This document shows, one piece after another, positions 27,319 through 29,244 of a stretch of 29,244 bases of DNA. This DNA comes from a virus. The notes under the pieces are model-generated. The model did not search any database, was not told where the DNA came from, and was given only the letters and a program-made list of their open reading frames with translations. The DNA is taken from the IMG/VR virus record IMGVR_UViG_3300025131_000287, positions 1 through 29,244 of that record; one strand, 5' to 3'. The number at the start of each line of letters is the position of its first letter. Position 1 is the first letter of the stretch. Position numbers and translations under genes: made by a program.

Positions 27319-27694
27319 TTTTCTTGTCTCTCCTTTTTTGTGCTACCTTTTTTGCTTCTTCCCAGTTCTCGTATTTAACATACTTGTAAAACGATGGAGG
27401 AATGGATAAGATAACTTTCTTTATTGCGAGGTTCCTCCACTCTGCAATTGTCTTTTCATCAATGCGTCTTATCCTGCCAACAGCTCCGGGGGGAATATCC
27501 GAAGCGTTGAGTGCTTTGTATTTGATGTCTAATGCTCGAGTAACATCCTTGTCGATGGCTATCAACAAAGTCAACATCGCCTTGTCAAGCTCGTTGAATG
27601 CTATTGAGGCATGCGAGACATCAACAATGCGAGACACAAACCTGCTAAGAAGTGCACCTGCAAAAAAAAATGATATTGCTAACCAAAAATCCAT
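27311..27694 (-). CDS. Membrane-anchored protein (127 aa), probably leaderless
   Basis: MDFWLAISFFFAGALLSRFV is a TM anchor (residues 3-18), followed by a helical cytoplasmic or periplasmic part (FNELDKAMLTLLIAIDKDV, EKTIAEWRNLAIKKVILSIP, YENWEEAKKVAQKRR). A frame to 27769 would run through the terminator and promoter and is excluded. The promoter at 27701-27729 places the transcription start on the A of ATG 27694. No family recognised. Confidence 0.65.
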   Translation of the reverse strand: MDFWLAISFFFAGALLSRFVSRIVDVSHASIAFNELDKAMLTLLIAIDKDVTRALDIKYKALNASDIPPGAVGRIRRIDEKTIAEWRNLAIKKVILSIPPSFYKYVKYENWEEAKKVAQKRRDKKSG

Positions 27695-27700
27695 AATATA

Positions 27701-27729
27701 ATTATATCCTTTTATTTCAAGTTTGTCAA
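27701..27729 (-). promoter_or_regulatory. Consensus sigma70 promoter with start codon at +1
   Basis: Minus strand TTGACA (27729-27724), 17-bp spacer, TATAAT (27706-27701), then TATATT and ATG. Both boxes perfect. It directly follows the terminator at 27733-27759. Confidence 0.82.
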
Positions 27730-27732
27730 GAT

Positions 27733-27759
27733 AAAAAAAACCCCCTTCAAAAAAGGGGG
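27733..27759 (-). terminator. Rho-independent terminator after the acidic protein gene
   Basis: Minus strand hairpin CCCCCTT-TTTTG-AAGGGGG with a 7-bp stem, followed by eight T. It stops transcription from the acidic-protein gene; the next promoter begins four bases later. Confidence 0.92.
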
Positions 27760-27802
27760 CTCTTAGCAAGAAACTGTCACAGTTACAGTGAATATTTACT
27801 CG

Positions 27803-28375
27803 TTATTTTTTAATTTTTTCTCGTAAAATTCTCTTGGTGACTCGTTTCATAATCTCATTAACTAAGTTGTCAAACTCTGTCTCGGTGACGACGGTAGCGT
27901 TCTCGAGATCTTCGTCTTCCATTAGTTCATCTTCGGGTGCTTCCTCTTCAGGGGCAGCATCCATGTCCATCTCAGGCTCTAGCTCCTCTTCAGGTGCATC
28001 GTCCATGTCCATCTCAGGCTCTAGCTCTTCCTCTGCCTCACCAGCGCCTGCGGCAGCTAGCCTTTCTCCCAGGCTAACCAACAAGGCTGCCTCTTCGTCA
28101 GAGAGAGACATCTCGCCTTCAGCTGCAGGCTCCTCTTCCATCTCAGGTACAGGCTCCTCTTCCATCTCGGGGGCAGGCTCTTCGAGATCTGCCTCCCCAG
28201 GCATGGCAGGCTCTTCCGGCTCAAGCTCTTCTTCGTCTCGGGCGTATGCCGCCTCCATTTCATTGATCTCTTCATCCTCCAGATTCTCGGTAATGAACCT
28301 ATCAGAAATGGCACCTATCGAAGCCAATTTCATGAATCTGCGGACTGTTGATTCTGCGAGTAGTTTCTTGCTCAT
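27803..28375 (-). CDS. Very acidic repeat protein, virion or scaffold type (190 aa)
   Basis: N-terminus MSKKLLAESTVRRFMKLASI and a final basic helix (NEIMKRVTKRILREKIKK) flank a Glu/Asp/Pro/Met-rich middle with repeated units such as EPAPEMEEEP, EPVPEMEEEP and ELEPEMDMDDAPEE. Similar N-termini with acidic repeats occur in marine T4-like phages, where I recall them as virion structural proteins; an internal core or scaffold role is plausible. It stands alone between a candidate late promoter and a strong terminator. The codon repeats make length variation likely. SD AAGGAG. Confidence 0.7.
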   Translation of the reverse strand: MSKKLLAESTVRRFMKLASIGAISDRFITENLEDEEINEMEAAYARDEEELEPEEPAMPGEADLEEPAPEMEEEPVPEMEEEPAAEGEMSLSDEEAALLVSLGERLAAAGAGEAEEELEPEMDMDDAPEEELEPEMDMDAAPEEEAPEDELMEDEDLENATVVTETEFDNLVNEIMKRVTKRILREKIKK

Positions 28376-28398
28376 GATAACTTTTTCTCCTTTTTATT

Positions 28399-28412
28399 TT
28401 GTCACGTGACAA
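28399..28412. promoter_or_regulatory. Perfect 14-bp palindrome in a 5' leader
   Basis: TTGTCACGTGACAA, between the ACTATTTAT motif and the ribosome-binding site of the acidic protein gene. Its position fits an operator or an mRNA hairpin. Confidence 0.45.
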
Positions 28413-28432
28413 CAAAAATAAGTTTTCTTACA

Positions 28433-28441
28433 ATAAATAGT
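28433..28441 (-). promoter_or_regulatory. Candidate late promoter motif ACTATTTAT (copy 1)
   Basis: Minus strand ACTATTTATTGTAA, upstream of the acidic protein gene. The gap of 93 bp has no TTGACA/TATAAT pair. The opposite strand reads ATAAATA, the core of the T4-type late promoter, but in the wrong direction for the gene, so the identity of the site is open. Confidence 0.5.
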
Positions 28442-28468
28442 AAACACAATGACAAAAGTCAGGTTTTT

Positions 28469-28705
28469 TTAAACGTGCTTTCTTGTTCGCTTTTTAACCT
28501 TTTCCATTGCCAATTGTTCTATCTGCCGGACCCGCACAAAACTAACACCTATCCTCTCACCAACCTGTTCCAAAGTTAGTGCCCCGTGCTTGTAAATTGA
28601 AATTAAAGAACAATTACAATCATCTTCAAAGTCAATCCACATTCGACATTCCGTGCGATCGCAGTTATAATTCTTCTCCAAACACTCATGAGAACAATCC
28701 TTCAT
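28469..28705 (-). CDS. Cys-rich protein with sigma70 region 4-like HTH (78 aa)
   Basis: Six Cys at 4, 8, 15, 20, 30 and 32 could bind one or two zinc ions. Residues 42-72 (GALTLEQVGERIGVSFVRVR, QIEQLAMEKVKKR) closely match the helix-turn-helix of sigma70 region 4, which binds the -35 box. With no region 2, it may be a transcription regulator or co-factor, like the small proteins that phages use to redirect RNA polymerase. ATG 28705 overlaps the upstream stop as ATGA. Confidence 0.7.
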   Translation of the reverse strand: MKDCSHECLEKNYNCDRTECRMWIDFEDDCNCSLISIYKHGALTLEQVGERIGVSFVRVRQIEQLAMEKVKKRTRKHV

Positions 28706-29052
28706 CCTAGTCTCTCCTCTGATATCATATCAAATATTTGATTCTTCTCATCTTCAGATAGGGAGAAGTCTTCCAGCATCTGACGGCCAGCATCAATAAG
28801 CTTCCTCGTCTTTGCTATTCTCTTCTTGCCCTGCTTTGCCAAAGAAGACTTGACATCGGTGATATATTCAATAACGTGCTCATCGTTGTTTAAATATCCC
28901 GTTATGAGATTCTGAAAAAACTCTGTCTGTGTCAAGCCGTCATGCCTTAGCCTGATTCTTAAATCAGCATATCTCTTGTCGTCGTCCAGAAAGACAACCT
29001 TCTTCGTGTTTGAACCATACTGGCTATATCTTTTTCCTTTATTATCTGACAA
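28702..29052 (-). CDS. Hypothetical protein, possible ribbon-helix-helix (116 aa)
   Basis: Residues 15-55 (NTKKVVFLDDDKRYADLRIR, LRHDGLTQTEFFQNLITGYL) look like a strand followed by two helices, as in ribbon-helix-helix DNA-binding proteins; the remainder is a charged helical tail (KSSLAKQGKKRIAKTRKLID). Start TTG 29052, overlapping the upstream gene by 11 nt; no ATG in a useful place. Weak Shine-Dalgarno. It lies before the sigma-like gene, so both may be regulators. Confidence 0.55.
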   Translation of the reverse strand: MSDNKGKRYSQYGSNTKKVVFLDDDKRYADLRIRLRHDGLTQTEFFQNLITGYLNNDEHVIEYITDVKSSLAKQGKKRIAKTRKLIDAGRQMLEDFSLSEDEKNQIFDMISEERLG

Positions 29053-29244
29053 TTAAAATATGTGTCCCACTTTCGTTCTGTGAGCTGGATGTCTGTAGCA
29101 CAAAGTTGCACTTCTCTCTCAGCTCTTGTTTGTTTCTTGCTCCGCTATATGAGAACCCACTCCGGATGTTCTGCGACATGTCCTCAAGGATATGCTTCGC
29201 AGAGCCCTTGTACGGGATTGTTGTTGAAACACCCTCTAGCGAGT
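29042..29244 (-). CDS. IMP dehydrogenase / GMP reductase family protein, C-terminal end
   Basis: The last 66 codons are visible: SLEGVSTTIPYKGSAKHI, then MSQNIRSGFSYSGARNKQEL and FVLQTSSSQNESGTHIL. The EGV-x4-PYKG motif, the IRSGFSYSGA loop and the following EL helix are those of the C-terminus of the IMPDH/GMPR family; the ES-x-TH pattern resembles IMPDH more. The enzyme acts in guanine nucleotide supply. The rest lies beyond the window. Stop TAA at 29042-29044. Confidence 0.85.
   Translation of the reverse strand, partial: SLEGVSTTIPYKGSAKHILEDMSQNIRSGFSYSGARNKQELREKCNFVLQTSSSQNESGTHILIVR

Noticed and set aside
27695-27769. 25-residue extension of the membrane-anchored protein
   Set aside because: Runs through the terminator hairpin and the promoter.
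27834-28409. 191-aa Ser-rich frame on the plus strand
   Set aside because: Antisense of the Glu/Asp/Pro repeats of the acidic protein gene.
1-29244. tRNA genes, integrase, insertion sequences
   Set aside because: Searched by eye on both strands; no cloverleaf, recombinase motif or terminal inverted repeat was found. Faint elements could be missed.

Overview
The window is a gene-dense piece of a tailed-phage genome, probably a large marine myovirus related to T4-like or jumbo phages. About 60 genes all lie on the minus strand, mostly with 4-30 nt overlaps. It carries phage-type genes: a GH25 endolysin, an acidic virion-type protein, glutaredoxin, a MoxR/VWA pair and many tiny ORFans. It also carries cell-like genes (DnaK, GroEL, ClpP, an FKBP, an IMPDH/GMPR-family C-terminus). 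No tRNA, integrase or insertion sequence was seen. The host cannot be named, but the promoters are ordinary sigma70 type, so it is a bacterium.

Layout from right to left, the direction of transcription. 29.2-28.4 kb: the end of an IMP dehydrogenase/GMP reductase family gene, a small possible DNA-binding protein and a Cys-rich sigma-region-4-like protein. 28.4-27.7 kb: a very acidic repeat protein behind a possible late promoter, closed by a strong terminator. 27.7-25.1 kb: a membrane protein, a small unknown, ClpP and a 380-aa protein. 25.1-23.1 kb: GroEL and a coiled-coil/TM protein. 23.1-20.6 kb: an HExxH peptidase-like protein, glutaredoxin and several conserved small proteins. 20.6-19.1 kb: two phage proteins, two TM microproteins and an SH3-like protein. 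19.1-16.3 kb: DnaK translationally coupled to the endolysin. 16.2-13.6 kb: Smr-like protein, a lipoprotein, a TM/coiled-coil protein, an FKBP and others. 13.6-9.7 kb: a secreted protein, a restriction endonuclease-like/methyltransferase pair and a hemolysin III (PAQR) family protein. 9.7-4.6 kb: an array of small VGDLV genes. 4.5-0.2 kb: unknowns, MoxR ATPase, VWA/metallopeptidase partner and a lipoprotein. 0.2 kb to the left edge: more VGDLV genes.

The most striking feature is the VGDLV array. More than a dozen genes of about 50-70 codons follow one another, nearly all starting MKVGDLV and many ending (L/V)EVISESR. The end of one gene, the Shine-Dalgarno site of the next and its first codons share one DNA word of about 26 bp, read in two frames. 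The gene bodies differ while the junctions are almost identical, as expected if junction recombination duplicates, deletes or swaps whole genes. The array holds snapshots of this: a doubled start word, two lost stop codons caused by synonymous changes in the next gene, two vestigial mini-ORFs, recent duplicates and foreign genes placed exactly at junctions.

Transcription seems to be split into many short units. I find 13 sigma70-like promoters (TTGACA/T, spacer 17 bp in 12 and 18 bp in one), most overlapping or abutting the 3' end of the upstream gene. Three other gene starts instead have the word ACTATTTAT, a candidate phage-specific (late) promoter. Two genes begin exactly where transcription should start and may be translated from leaderless mRNA. 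The chaperone, protease, isomerase and glutaredoxin genes form an unusually full protein-folding set for so short a phage segment.
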